Assembly (NCBI GenBank): GCA_031415055.1
Contig: JANOQZ010000021.1
Coordinates: forward strand, 175,064-239,063
Source: JANMOK01 sp031415055
GTDB taxonomy: Bacteria > Pseudomonadota > Alphaproteobacteria > Rhodobacterales > Rhodobacteraceae
Direction: 5' to 3'
DNA: 64,000 bases
The position numbers and the translations under genes were made by a program. Below, one piece after another: positions 17,553 through 25,876 of this stretch. Every line of letters begins with the position of its first letter. The stretch's first letter is position 1. Under the pieces are notes generated by a model, which worked only from the letters and a program-made list of their open reading frames with translations, was not told where the DNA came from and did not search any database.

Positions 17553-17693
17553 CGGTGCAATATTTCTGTCGCGATTGTTTCAATCGGGCAACCGCCATTT
17601 TTTCCCGCAAGCCTATGACAAACCGCCATTTTTCGGCTGTTACCGGTTGTTCCCACTTATCGCCGCTCAGAGGTGGTATTTTGTCGCGTTACA
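17553..17693 (-). mobile_element. Probable right transposition end of the Mu-like prophage
   Basis: Read inward on the minus strand, four related sites occur: 17693-17671 beginning TGTAACGCGACAAAATACC, 17644-17621 (GTAACAGCCGAAAAATGGCG), 17610-17588 (GCGGGAAAAAATGGCGG) and 17578-17553 (CGCGACAGAAATA). The first and fourth share CGCGACA plus an A-tract; the second and third share GAAAAA(A)TGGCGGTT. Mu-type phages end in 5'-TG with several transposase-binding sites near each end. A TG terminus at 17693 fits. The left end is outside the window, so this remains a proposal. Confidence 0.4.
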
Positions 17694-17777
17694 CGAACCA
17701 TTGAAAATCCGCGGGTAACTGAGACACTGGACCAACCTTGCGGAATTTGCCGCCGCACCTGACGTACAGGTGAAAAC

Positions 17778-17854
17778 TGGTCGGAGTGAGAGGATTCGAA
17801 CCTCCGACCCCCTGCTCCCGAAGCAGGTGCGCTACCAGGCTGCGCTACACTCCG
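17778..17854 (-). tRNA. tRNA-Pro (anticodon CGG)
   Basis: A 77-base minus-strand gene including an encoded CCA end. The acceptor arms CGGAGTG and CACTCCG pair, the anticodon arm is CCTGC / GCAGG around the seven-base loop TTCGGGA, giving anticodon CGG, and the T arm contains GGTTCGAATCC. It reads CCG proline codons. Its 3' end faces the prophage about 85 bases away, but no duplicated tRNA 3' end is visible in the window, so it is not shown to be an attachment site. Confidence 0.95.
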
Positions 17855-17903
17855 AACCGGTGCGGGGATTTACGCCGATGCCCGCGTTTTCGCAAGTGGA
17901 GTC

Positions 17904-18236
17904 TTATTCCATCAACAGCGCCCAAGCCAGCGCCACAAAACCAGCCACGCCTTTGGCCGCGATGTCCTGAACCGACCGCAACTTCAAATGCCTGCGGTAC
18001 AGCCCCTTACCCTCCAACGATCCGTCCGGATCAAACAACTGCGCCCCGCGATTGAATTCCAACCCCACATGCGCTTTGAACACAAATATCCCGCAAAAAA
18101 TCGTCCGATGCACCCCAGACTCGGCCTCAAACACTAACCCGCCATAACGATTGGCCGAATCGGCATCGGGGGCGATGTCGGTGATCATTTCGATGAGCGC
18201 ACCACGGGTGGCGGCCGGGTCAAATACATCTGCCAC
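17904..18236 (-). CDS. DUF1801-like protein
   Basis: 110 residues with a GTG start that shares one base with the leuB stop (TAGTG). The middle and end, FVFKAHVGLEFNRGAQLFDP then GKGLYRRHLKLRSVQDIAAK, match the conserved core of the small DUF1801 family, whose biochemical role is not established. No signal peptide. Coupling to leuB suggests co-expression, not a proven role in leucine synthesis. Confidence 0.75.
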   Translation of the reverse strand: MADVFDPAATRGALIEMITDIAPDADSANRYGGLVFEAESGVHRTIFCGIFVFKAHVGLEFNRGAQLFDPDGSLEGKGLYRRHLKLRSVQDIAAKGVAGFVALAWALLME

Positions 18237-19348
18237 TAAGCCAGACTCGCCTTCAGCGCCGCCACCACCGCATCGCCCATCGCACTCGTCGAAACCGGCG
18301 TCCCACCCTCCGGCCCCATCAAATCCGCCGTGCGCAAGCCGTCAGCCAGCACTTTCTCCACTGCCTTCTCCACCCGCGCCGCCTCAACCCCCAGGTCGAA
18401 CGAATATCGCAGCGCCATTGCAAAGCTCAGGATACACGCAATCGGGTTGGCCTTGCCCGTGCCAGCAATATCAGGCGCAGACCCATGCACCGGTTCATAC
18501 AAAGCCTTCGGTCGCCCATTCGCCTGCAGCGCCCCCAGCGTGGCCGAGGGCAGCTTGCCCAGCGACCCGGTCAGCATCGCGGCGCAGTCCGACAGCAGGT
18601 CGCCGAACAGGTTGTCGGTGACAATCACATCAAACTGTTTGGGCCAGCGCACCAGCTGCATCGCCCCGGCATCGGCATACATGTGGCTCAGTTCCACATC
18701 GGGGTACTCGTTGTCATGCACCCATTGCACTTCCTCGCGCCACAGGATGCCCGATTCCATCACATTGGCCTTTTCCATCGAACAGACCTTGTTGCCCCGC
18801 CGCCGCGCCAGTTCAAACGCCGACCGTGCCACGCGCCTGATCTCGTTTGTCGTATAGCGCTGAGTGTTGATCCCCACGCGCCCGCCTTCATTGTCCGGGA
18901 AAATCCCGCGTGGCTCACCGAAGTAAACCCCGCTGGTCAATTCGCGGACGATCATGATGTCCAGCCCTGCAACGATCTCTTTTTTCAACGACGAAAAATC
19001 TGCCAAAGCATCAAAACACTGCGCCGGGCGCAGGTTGGAAAACAGGTCCATCTCTTTACGCAGTCTCAGCAATCCGCGCTCCGGCTTCAAACTGAAATCC
19101 AAGGAATCATACTTTGGTCCACCCACCGCCCCCAACAACACCGCATCCGCCGCCTGCGCCAGTGCCATCGTTTCGTCGGTCAGTGGTGTGCCATGCGCGT
19201 CATACGAGCAACCGCCAACCAGCCCTTCACTCACATCAAACGTGATCCCGCGACTAGTTCCCATCCAGCCAATGATCTTTTTGACCTCGGCCATCACTTC
19301 CGGTCCAATACCATCGCCCGCAAGAATAAGAATTGATGGATTTGACAT
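18236..19348 (-). CDS. leuB: 3-isopropylmalate dehydrogenase
   Basis: 370 residues; oxidises and decarboxylates 3-isopropylmalate with NAD in leucine synthesis, in the cytoplasm. The start at 19348 is chosen because it gives the family N-terminus ILILAGDGIGPEVM and has a ggag site; a longer frame upstream adds 19 unlikely residues. The substrate/metal region DNLFGDLLSDCAAMLTGSLG and the NAD-binding EPVHGSAPDIAGTGKANPIA are intact. leuC and leuD lie 3 kb upstream on the same strand, separated by unrelated genes. Confidence 0.95.
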   Translation of the reverse strand: MSNPSILILAGDGIGPEVMAEVKKIIGWMGTSRGITFDVSEGLVGGCSYDAHGTPLTDETMALAQAADAVLLGAVGGPKYDSLDFSLKPERGLLRLRKEMDLFSNLRPAQCFDALADFSSLKKEIVAGLDIMIVRELTSGVYFGEPRGIFPDNEGGRVGINTQRYTTNEIRRVARSAFELARRRGNKVCSMEKANVMESGILWREEVQWVHDNEYPDVELSHMYADAGAMQLVRWPKQFDVIVTDNLFGDLLSDCAAMLTGSLGKLPSATLGALQANGRPKALYEPVHGSAPDIAGTGKANPIACILSFAMALRYSFDLGVEAARVEKAVEKVLADGLRTADLMGPEGGTPVSTSAMGDAVVAALKASLA

Positions 19349-19501
19349 GAGGAACTCCATTGGATTGCGTAGGTTTCGCCTAACCAATTGGCCAAGCACG
19401 GTCAAGTTATCGACACCGGTAAACTCGGTAATTCCAACTGTGGCTTAACTTCGAGAATAGTTAGCACTAATGGTGTCAGCAAATAGTGAAAGGACCAGCA
19501 A

Positions 19502-20383
19502 ATGACAGGCACGGCATTGATCCTCGGCGCTTCCGGCAAATTTGGCAGCCATTCGGCGCGGGCATTGGAGGCGTCTGGGTGGAAAATCCGCCGTTTTGAT
19601 CGACGCCAAGACGATGTGAACCAAGCAGCTTTAGGGGCCGACATAATCGTCAACGGCCTTAACCCGCCGAATTACAAAAATTGGGCTACTGATGTCCCAC
19701 GGATAACGGCAATGGCCATTTCGGCGGCAAAAGCCAGCGGAGCAACTTTGATTGTTCCCGGCAATGTATACCCATTTGGCGCCAATGCAGGTGAGTGGGA
19801 CGATACTGCGCTCCATCGTCCCACCAGCCGAAAGGGTAAAATCCGCGCTGAATTGGAAGCAACTTACAAAGTCGCTGCAAACGAAGGCGTCCGCACCATC
19901 CTGATCCGCCCGGGCGACTTCATCGATGTCGCGGCAACTGGAACTTGGATCGATCTTGTGCTTGCCAAGAATATCGCCAAAGGGCAGTTTTCCTATCCCG
20001 GAAATTCAACAATCCCGCATGCTTGGGCCTACTTGCCGGACATTGGACGGGCAGTCGCAATGCTGGCCGATAAACGTTCGGAACTTGCACAGTTTGGGGA
20101 TATTTCCTTTCCCGGCTATACGCTGACTGGAAACGAAATTCAGCACATGATGGAAAAGGCGATTGGCCGACCACTGCAAACCAAAAGCTTCCCTTGGTGG
20201 TTCGTCCAACTGGCCTCACCATTTTGGGAGCTAGGCGGCGAATTGCTTGAAATGCGATACCTTTGGAACACGTCGCATTCTCTGTCTGCGGCAAAGTTCA
20301 ATCGGCTGCTGCCGGACTTCGTCCCAACTAAGGTCGAAACCGCAATCGCCTCAGCCTTACCGGCGAACATCAAGCCAAACTAG
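19502..20383 (+). CDS. NAD(P)-binding epimerase/dehydratase-like protein
   Basis: 293 residues of the extended short-chain dehydrogenase type. The N-terminal nucleotide site is ALILGASGKFGSHSARALE (GxxGxxG) with an Arg-rich turn after the second strand (RRFDRR), which suggests NADP. Around residue 85 the catalytic region reads IVPGNVYPFG, but the usual Tyr-x-x-x-Lys is not clear, so it may be an NmrA-like or oxidoreductase relative. It is transcribed divergently from leuB and its 3' end overlaps the convergent phosphoesterase gene by 27 bases. Confidence 0.7.
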   Translation: MTGTALILGASGKFGSHSARALEASGWKIRRFDRRQDDVNQAALGADIIVNGLNPPNYKNWATDVPRITAMAISAAKASGATLIVPGNVYPFGANAGEWDDTALHRPTSRKGKIRAELEATYKVAANEGVRTILIRPGDFIDVAATGTWIDLVLAKNIAKGQFSYPGNSTIPHAWAYLPDIGRAVAMLADKRSELAQFGDISFPGYTLTGNEIQHMMEKAIGRPLQTKSFPWWFVQLASPFWELGGELLEMRYLWNTSHSLSAAKFNRLLPDFVPTKVETAIASALPANIKPN

Positions 20384-21526
20384 CCGATGCCGCGAACCGT
20401 GTTCCTCAATTGGCGCAATTAGCCGGAATAAGGGGTCGTCGGGCGTTGGCCAAAAAACTCCACTATCGGTGACATTGAAATCGACTGAAGGTAGAACGAA
20501 ATCGACCCGCATGTTCCCCGGCTTGCCCGCCTCATCGGGCCAATCCGCAGTGTCCAGCGCAGGGTCACCTAACTGCCCCACATTGACCCCTGCCTGCGCC
20601 ACAGTGGCGGCCACAGCGCCCCTGCTTGCAGGTTTGGCATCCTCTAGGCCACCGACTGCCAGCAACGCCCCAATCGCCTCGTGCTGGCTATCACCATCTA
20701 TTGGATCGGTGTTGAAATCGCCCAGCACCACAAATGCCGCATCGACCAGACCCGCAACCCGCCCTTGATCGTCGCCAAATTCCGCTCCTGCCAAATACTG
20801 GGTCCAAAACGCAATCTCATCATGGTTGCGCTTGCCATTTGCATCCTCCTCCCCGTCAAAAACCGGCGGTGTTGGATGCGCAGCCAGCAAGTGGATCGGG
20901 CCGCCGGGCGCGTCAACCACAACGTCCCAATGTGACGTCGTTGACAGCCTCATGGCCGCCTGAACTGCAGTGCTCGGCCACGGCGTGCCGTCATACCAAA
21001 CCGGTAAAAGTGAGTCAGGCAATTCCATCCAACGAAAGTTTTGAAATGTGCGGGTGGCGTCCAGATCAATCGGATACCGCGACAGGACAACCATTCCCTG
21101 CTGCCCCGGAAAATACCCGAATCCCCAAGCGTCATTGGCGGAGCCAACACGTCCATCCCCATCCAAATCCAACCCGCTGGGAATTCCCACGTTGACCGGC
21201 GCTGCGAACCAATAGGGATAGTCAATTCCGGCAACATCGCCGCGCCCCAAGTTCAGAGTCTCGCGCAGCAGCCCAATCGCCAGCTCTTGCACGTCATAGT
21301 CAACGCCGGTCAGCAACAAAATATCGGGTCGAATCGTCTGAATAATTTCAACGACTTGCTCAACTTGCGGGTCGCTGGCTTTCATCAAGTCACGCACCAG
21401 CAAGCCTGGATTGCGGCGGGATAGTTCGGCGTTAAAAGCGGCAATACGCAGATTTTCTGCTTGGGCAGCACATGCCAAAAGCCAAAGTGAAACCGTACAA
21501 ACCGCCCGAAAAACGGGATTGATCAC
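20357..21526 (-). CDS. Secreted endonuclease/exonuclease/phosphatase-family protein
   Basis: 389 residues with a signal peptide (VCTVSLWLLACAAQA near residues 8-23). EEP-fold residues are present in order: RIAAFNAELSRR, LLTGVDYD, LLAAHPTPP, VVLGDFNTDP with the catalytic Asp and Asn, RVDFVLPSVDFN, and a terminal RHRLVWLDV His motif. It probably cleaves phosphate esters or nucleic acid outside the cytoplasmic membrane. A membrane-protein gene follows upstream with a 3-base gap, so they are likely co-transcribed with leuCD. Confidence 0.8.
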   Translation of the reverse strand: MINPVFRAVCTVSLWLLACAAQAENLRIAAFNAELSRRNPGLLVRDLMKASDPQVEQVVEIIQTIRPDILLLTGVDYDVQELAIGLLRETLNLGRGDVAGIDYPYWFAAPVNVGIPSGLDLDGDGRVGSANDAWGFGYFPGQQGMVVLSRYPIDLDATRTFQNFRWMELPDSLLPVWYDGTPWPSTAVQAAMRLSTTSHWDVVVDAPGGPIHLLAAHPTPPVFDGEEDANGKRNHDEIAFWTQYLAGAEFGDDQGRVAGLVDAAFVVLGDFNTDPIDGDSQHEAIGALLAVGGLEDAKPASRGAVAATVAQAGVNVGQLGDPALDTADWPDEAGKPGNMRVDFVLPSVDFNVTDSGVFWPTPDDPLFRLIAPIEEHGSRHRLVWLDVRR

Positions 21527-21529
21527 GTC

Positions 21530-22330
21530 TCAACCGTTGCGAGATTTTTTGACCAGATAAGCAACTTTCAACAACGCAGCACCTCGAATCATCAGACTGG
21601 CGGGCAGGAACGCCCAAAGCACGCAGCCCCAGATCAACGGTTGGAAGTTGGCCAAAACCGAAGGGTCAAACCAGCCGCCCGAACGTGAAACCAACGCGGG
21701 TAACAGATATGGCAGACCAATCCCCAATAAAACGTTAATAACACCATCCCGGCGTAATCGACGTTCCACGTCCCGCCCCGAAGACGGCTCAAATGTCGGC
21801 AGATTGACCCAAAGGTTGAAATTGTGCCGCGACACCGGCCATTTGAACATCCAAAGCACCAGTGCAAAAAATGCCAGTGAGGCGAAAGCGACGGTATAGG
21901 AAAGCGCCGCAGCCCGTTCGATCAACAGTTTGAATGCATCATCACCGTCGCTTCCCAGCATATCAACCGCAATGTTGACCGGGCTAAGCGGCACGTTCAG
22001 AAAGGCCGCCGCCTTGTCGGCAAGCCGCACAATATCCGGGCTGAAAGGATCTTCGTTCGACATCGCGCGGCAAAAGAAAATCAGCAGGAATACCAGCGAC
22101 GCGAAGGTAAAATAGCGAATTCGGTTGTAAGGCGGCGCGAATCGAAAGTCGATCAATCCGGGGTGCGACGAGGCATATTCAAACACCGTAAACGCTGCGG
22201 CAATCAAGCCAATGATCAGCGATATCTCAAGCGCTGCTTGACTGACATTTGGCAAAAGAAACGCTGGCGCGGAAATAACCACGATCACCAGCAAAGCCCG
22301 CGCAAGCGCACCAGGAAGACGTGCAAGCAC
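21530..22330 (-). CDS. Integral membrane protein, unknown family
   Basis: 266 residues with about six hydrophobic segments (ALLVIVVISAPAFLL; ISLIIGLIAAAFTVF; YFTFASLVFLLIFFC; YTVAFASLAFFALVLWMF; VINVLLGIGLPYLLPALV; LIWGCVLWAFLPASLMI). A soluble stretch with NLPTFEPSSGRDVERRLRRD lies between segments four and five. The basic C-terminus is short. Coupled to the phosphoesterase gene and placed 46 bases after leuD. I do not recognise the family. Confidence 0.65.
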   Translation of the reverse strand: MLARLPGALARALLVIVVISAPAFLLPNVSQAALEISLIIGLIAAAFTVFEYASSHPGLIDFRFAPPYNRIRYFTFASLVFLLIFFCRAMSNEDPFSPDIVRLADKAAAFLNVPLSPVNIAVDMLGSDGDDAFKLLIERAAALSYTVAFASLAFFALVLWMFKWPVSRHNFNLWVNLPTFEPSSGRDVERRLRRDGVINVLLGIGLPYLLPALVSRSGGWFDPSVLANFQPLIWGCVLWAFLPASLMIRGAALLKVAYLVKKSRNG

Positions 22331-22376
22331 TGTCTGTTCTACCCACTACACGCTGCCCAGAGATCGGGCGGCGAAA

Positions 22377-22982
22377 TTACAGCCACGGAGCGGAGGCTCC
22401 GTATTTCGATTCAAACGCGTCAATCGCGCCCACCTTCTTCATGGTCAGCCCGATATCATCGAGCCCATTCAGAAGGCAGTCCTTCTTGAACGCATCCACC
22501 TCGAACGCAATTTCCCCACCATCTGGTCCCTTAATCGTCTGGCTCTCCAGATCAACACTCAGAACCGCATTCGCACCACGTTCGGCGTCGTCCATCAACT
22601 TATCCACCTCAGACTGAGGTAGCACTATCGGTAAAATACCATTCTTGAAGCAATTGTTAAAGAAAATATCCGCGAAAGATGGCGCGATTACGACCCTGAT
22701 GCCAAAATCCAACAGCGCCCAAGGCGCGTGTTCCCGACTTGACCCACAACCAAAGTTCTCCCCCGCCACAATAATCTGCGCCTTGCGATAGGCCGGTTTG
22801 TTCAAAACAAACTCGGCAATCTCCTTGCCATCAAGGTCATAGCGCATTTCGTCAAACAGGTTTTTCCCAAGGCCAGTCCGCAGAATTGTTTTCAAAAACT
22901 GCTTGGGAATGATCATATCGGTATCGATATTGACCAGTGGCATCGGTGCCGCAACGCCGGTGATTTTAGTGAATTTTTGCAT
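22377..22982 (-). CDS. leuD: 3-isopropylmalate dehydratase small subunit
   Basis: 201 residues from the ATG at 22982, which shares one base with the leuC stop (TGATG). With LeuC it isomerises 2- to 3-isopropylmalate. The aconitase-swivel motif NFGCGSSREHAPWAL is intact, as are PLVNIDTDMIIPKQFL near the N-terminus and IVLPQSEVD later. Standard length for LeuD. Confidence 0.95.
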   Translation of the reverse strand: MQKFTKITGVAAPMPLVNIDTDMIIPKQFLKTILRTGLGKNLFDEMRYDLDGKEIAEFVLNKPAYRKAQIIVAGENFGCGSSREHAPWALLDFGIRVVIAPSFADIFFNNCFKNGILPIVLPQSEVDKLMDDAERGANAVLSVDLESQTIKGPDGGEIAFEVDAFKKDCLLNGLDDIGLTMKKVGAIDAFESKYGASAPWL

Positions 22983-24388
22983 CACACCAACTCCCTCACA
23001 TCCGTCAGCCTGCCCGTAATCGCCGCCGCCGCCGCCATTGCCGGCGACAGCAGATGCGTCCGCCCCCCGCGCCCTTGCCGACCCTCAAAGTTGCGGTTGG
23101 ACGTGGACGCACAGCGTTCACCCACCGCCAACTGGTCCGGGTTCATCGCCAGACACATCGAACAGCCCGCCATCCGCCACTCGAAACCCGCCTCGATCAG
23201 TTTAGCCGCAATCCCCTCGGCTTCCGCCTGCGCCCGAACCAAACCCGATCCCGGCACCACCATCGCTCGCAAACCAGCCTTGACCCGATGCCCCTCCATC
23301 ACTTTCGCCACTTCGCGCAAATCCTCGATCCGCCCGTTGGTGCACGAGCCGATAAAAACCGTGTCAATCGCAATGTCCTGTAGCCGCGTACCCGGCTTCA
23401 GCCCCATATAATCCAATGATCGCGTCGCCGCCTCGACCTTGCCACCCTTGAATTCCGAAGGATGCGGCACAATTCCGGTGATCGGCAGCACATCCTCTGG
23501 CGAAGTCCCCCAAGTCACCACCGGCGCAATATCCTCGCCGCGCAGCACCAATTCCTTGTCGAAATGTGCACCTTCATCGGTGAACAAAGTCGCCCAATAG
23601 GCCATCGCCGCATCCCACATCGCCCCTTTCGGCGCATGCGGCCGACCCATCACATAGGCAAATGTCTTTTCATCCGGAGCAATCAACCCGGCCCGCGCCC
23701 CACCTTCAATCGCCATATTGCAGACCGTCATCCGCCCCTCAACCGAAAGGTCACGAATGGCCTCACCACAATACTCGATCACATGCCCGTTGCCGCCTGC
23801 GGCACCAGTGACACCGATGATCGACAATGTAATATCCTTGGCCGTCACGAACCGAGACAATCTCCCCGTCACCTCAACTCGCATGTTTTTGGACTTTTTC
23901 GCAATCAACGTCTGCGTCGCCAGCACATGCTCGACTTCCGAAGTGCCAATCCCATGCGCCAGCGCCCCAAATGCCCCGTGCGTGGCGGTGTGGCTGTCGC
24001 CACAAACAATCGTCATGCCCGGTTGCGTCCAACCCTGTTCCGGCCCGATGATATGCACAATCCCCTGCCGCACATCCGAAACCGGATAATAGTGGATGCC
24101 GAAATCCTTGGCGTTCCTATCCAATGCCTCAACCTGAATCCGGCTTTCCACATTGTCGATGCCTTTGGTCCGATCCAAAGTTGTCGGCACATTGTGGTCC
24201 GGCACCGCGATGGTCTTTTCCGGCGCGCGCACCTTGCGCCCGGCCAGCCGCAGCCCCTCGAACGCTTGCGGACTGGTCACTTCGTGTACCAGATGCCTGT
24301 CGACATACAGCAGCGCCGTGCCGTCGGCGTCTTCATGCACAAGATGGGCGTCCCAGATCTTGTCATAGAGTGTTTTTGCTGCGGACAT
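22982..24388 (-). CDS. leuC: 3-isopropylmalate dehydratase large subunit
   Basis: 468 residues, full length for LeuC. The [4Fe-4S] ligands are seen in VFIGSCTNGRIEDL and CSMCLAMNPDQL; GDSHTATHGAFGALAHGIGT and the early LYVDRHLVHEVTSPQAFEGL are conserved aconitase-fold blocks. It works with LeuD. About 190 bases upstream, before the glycosyltransferase gene, contain no gene. Confidence 0.95.
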   Translation of the reverse strand: MSAAKTLYDKIWDAHLVHEDADGTALLYVDRHLVHEVTSPQAFEGLRLAGRKVRAPEKTIAVPDHNVPTTLDRTKGIDNVESRIQVEALDRNAKDFGIHYYPVSDVRQGIVHIIGPEQGWTQPGMTIVCGDSHTATHGAFGALAHGIGTSEVEHVLATQTLIAKKSKNMRVEVTGRLSRFVTAKDITLSIIGVTGAAGGNGHVIEYCGEAIRDLSVEGRMTVCNMAIEGGARAGLIAPDEKTFAYVMGRPHAPKGAMWDAAMAYWATLFTDEGAHFDKELVLRGEDIAPVVTWGTSPEDVLPITGIVPHPSEFKGGKVEAATRSLDYMGLKPGTRLQDIAIDTVFIGSCTNGRIEDLREVAKVMEGHRVKAGLRAMVVPGSGLVRAQAEAEGIAAKLIEAGFEWRMAGCSMCLAMNPDQLAVGERCASTSNRNFEGRQGRGGRTHLLSPAMAAAAAITGRLTDVRELV

Positions 24389-24582
24389 CAGATTTCTCCC
24401 GCGAAAAAATGTAACCTAATAGGGCGGATTCGACCTTGAATCCTGCTCAGGCTCCCGTCGCCAGCGAAACCAAAGCCCCATAGAATCGCCCCGGAAGCCG
24501 GGCGTGATCAGCCAGATTCAAAATCTTTTTCATGCGGCTCTTGATAGCCAAAATCGTCGGCGTCGACAAGCCAACAGCTACG

Positions 24583-25719
24583 TCAGTTTTTTGATCGCTT
24601 TCGGCCATACTTCGCCCCTGGCTCAAGATCAAAACGAAAATCGCGGTCGGCAGCGACTTCCAGCCGTTCCTTTTCAATTTCCGCTTCGTCGGGATGCGGC
24701 ATTGCCCTAGGTTTGTCGATAAATTCATGGTCGGCGAGATATTGCCACAAATAGGAAAAATCCAGCACCGCAACGCCCCTTCCATCTTGCGCATCCAAAC
24801 CCAAACCGTGGTTCCAGAATGCTCTGAAAGCCGAAATATAGTGGGGTTTGGTCCCGGCAAAGGACGTTTCAACTGTTGCAATTGCCCTAGGGGATGCAGG
24901 CCTTCGCTTTATCAATGCAATATTCGTATTTGGACCACAAAAAATTGCCATGAGGTGCAACGCGCTGGATTCGCTCAATATTATTTGTTCGGCTTGCCAG
25001 TAAGCGGCGATTTGATCAGCCAAACTATGGTCTTCCGGTCGCATTATTTGGTAACCGGCTCGCTGAAGTCCTTGCTCAATAAAGGTTTCGCCCATTATGC
25101 GTCCTTTACTTGGTTTCATCGCCGATCGGCTGATATAAAGTTTCGGGCCAAATTTCGATTGCGGTGTTGGCAGACGCGACAACAACCAATCCCGCAACTT
25201 TGGGTGCAATCCCACTCCCACCATCGGGTCAAACAAACAGTCCGCATTCCAAACACCGTCGAGAATCGTCGGTTCGCGGACCAGGATAATTGGGTTTTTG
25301 AGGCCAATAAGGTTAAAAAATTCGGTCGGCGTGCCATCCAAACCAAGCGACGGCGTATTATTTGAAATGTAAACGAGCGGGGCTTTTGAACCAAGAACCT
25401 CCAAGGCCCATAACCTGGAAATGCTTTCGCAAAAAAAATGACCAAAATGCGCCTGCATGACACCGGCGAACAGCACTTCATCGGAAATGGCTCTTACGGC
25501 GCGGTAAGCCTGCACGTCCAGTCTACCGCCATCCATGTGATCGCGTAACGAGCCCTCGAAAACACCTGAATTGTGATACAACCCACCTTGTAGCCACTTT
25601 TTCGATCCAACTTGAAACGATGCGGCCATCGGTAAGGCAAGCAAACCCTTCTGCATTGTTAATTCTGGCACCGCTTTTTTTATTCGCTTCAAAAATTCAA
25701 TTTTCAAAATATACTGCAC
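24583..25719 (-). CDS. GT61-like glycosyltransferase, copy 1
   Basis: 378 residues, cytoplasmic, with no signal peptide. GT61 (DUF563) features are visible: AHFGHFFCESISRLWAL in the middle, KLYISRSAMKPSKGRIMGE, GYQIMRPEDHSLADQIAAYW and a SESSALHLMAIF block near residue 255 that corresponds to the family's GPHGA-like acceptor region. The C-terminal 90 residues are charged and less conserved. It is closely related to the next upstream gene. Probably transfers a sugar to a cell-surface glycan; donor and acceptor unknown. Base composition is lower in GC than the surrounding genes. Confidence 0.7.
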   Translation of the reverse strand: MQYILKIEFLKRIKKAVPELTMQKGLLALPMAASFQVGSKKWLQGGLYHNSGVFEGSLRDHMDGGRLDVQAYRAVRAISDEVLFAGVMQAHFGHFFCESISRLWALEVLGSKAPLVYISNNTPSLGLDGTPTEFFNLIGLKNPIILVREPTILDGVWNADCLFDPMVGVGLHPKLRDWLLSRLPTPQSKFGPKLYISRSAMKPSKGRIMGETFIEQGLQRAGYQIMRPEDHSLADQIAAYWQAEQIILSESSALHLMAIFCGPNTNIALIKRRPASPRAIATVETSFAGTKPHYISAFRAFWNHGLGLDAQDGRGVAVLDFSYLWQYLADHEFIDKPRAMPHPDEAEIEKERLEVAADRDFRFDLEPGAKYGRKRSKN

Positions 25720-25876
25720 CTGTCAAATAAGTATTTAGCGCGTGTTATATATGACCATCCGGATTTGATTGCCCGTCCAATACTGTCGGGTGAACAAAAT
25801 TTCAACATTTTTTGAAATATGACCACACGTCGGTTTGAAATTGATGAAAGCAAAGTGAATACACCCGGCATTTTTG

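Larger units (their letters stand above)
17126..17777. other. Non-coding right flank of the prophage
   Basis: No convincing gene is present in these ~650 bases, on either strand. The stretch holds a pair of 26-base direct repeats (17251 and 17341), one of them forming a 10-bp hairpin with 17299-17308, and a set of inward-facing imperfect repeats at 17553-17693 that probably mark the transposition end. The last 84 bases before the tRNA appear to be host DNA. A 66-codon frame at 17518 has no ribosome site or family resemblance. Confidence 0.6.

Noticed and set aside
17518..17718. 66-codon frame in the prophage right flank
   Set aside because: It spans the proposed terminal repeats and the phage/host border; no ribosome site and no recognisable text.
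17778..17854. tRNA-Pro as the attachment site of the prophage
   Set aside because: The tRNA 3' end faces the prophage, which is typical of integrase sites, but no duplicated tRNA 3' part is seen in the window and the head genes are Mu-type. The repeat cluster ending at 17693 fits transposition better. The left end would decide.
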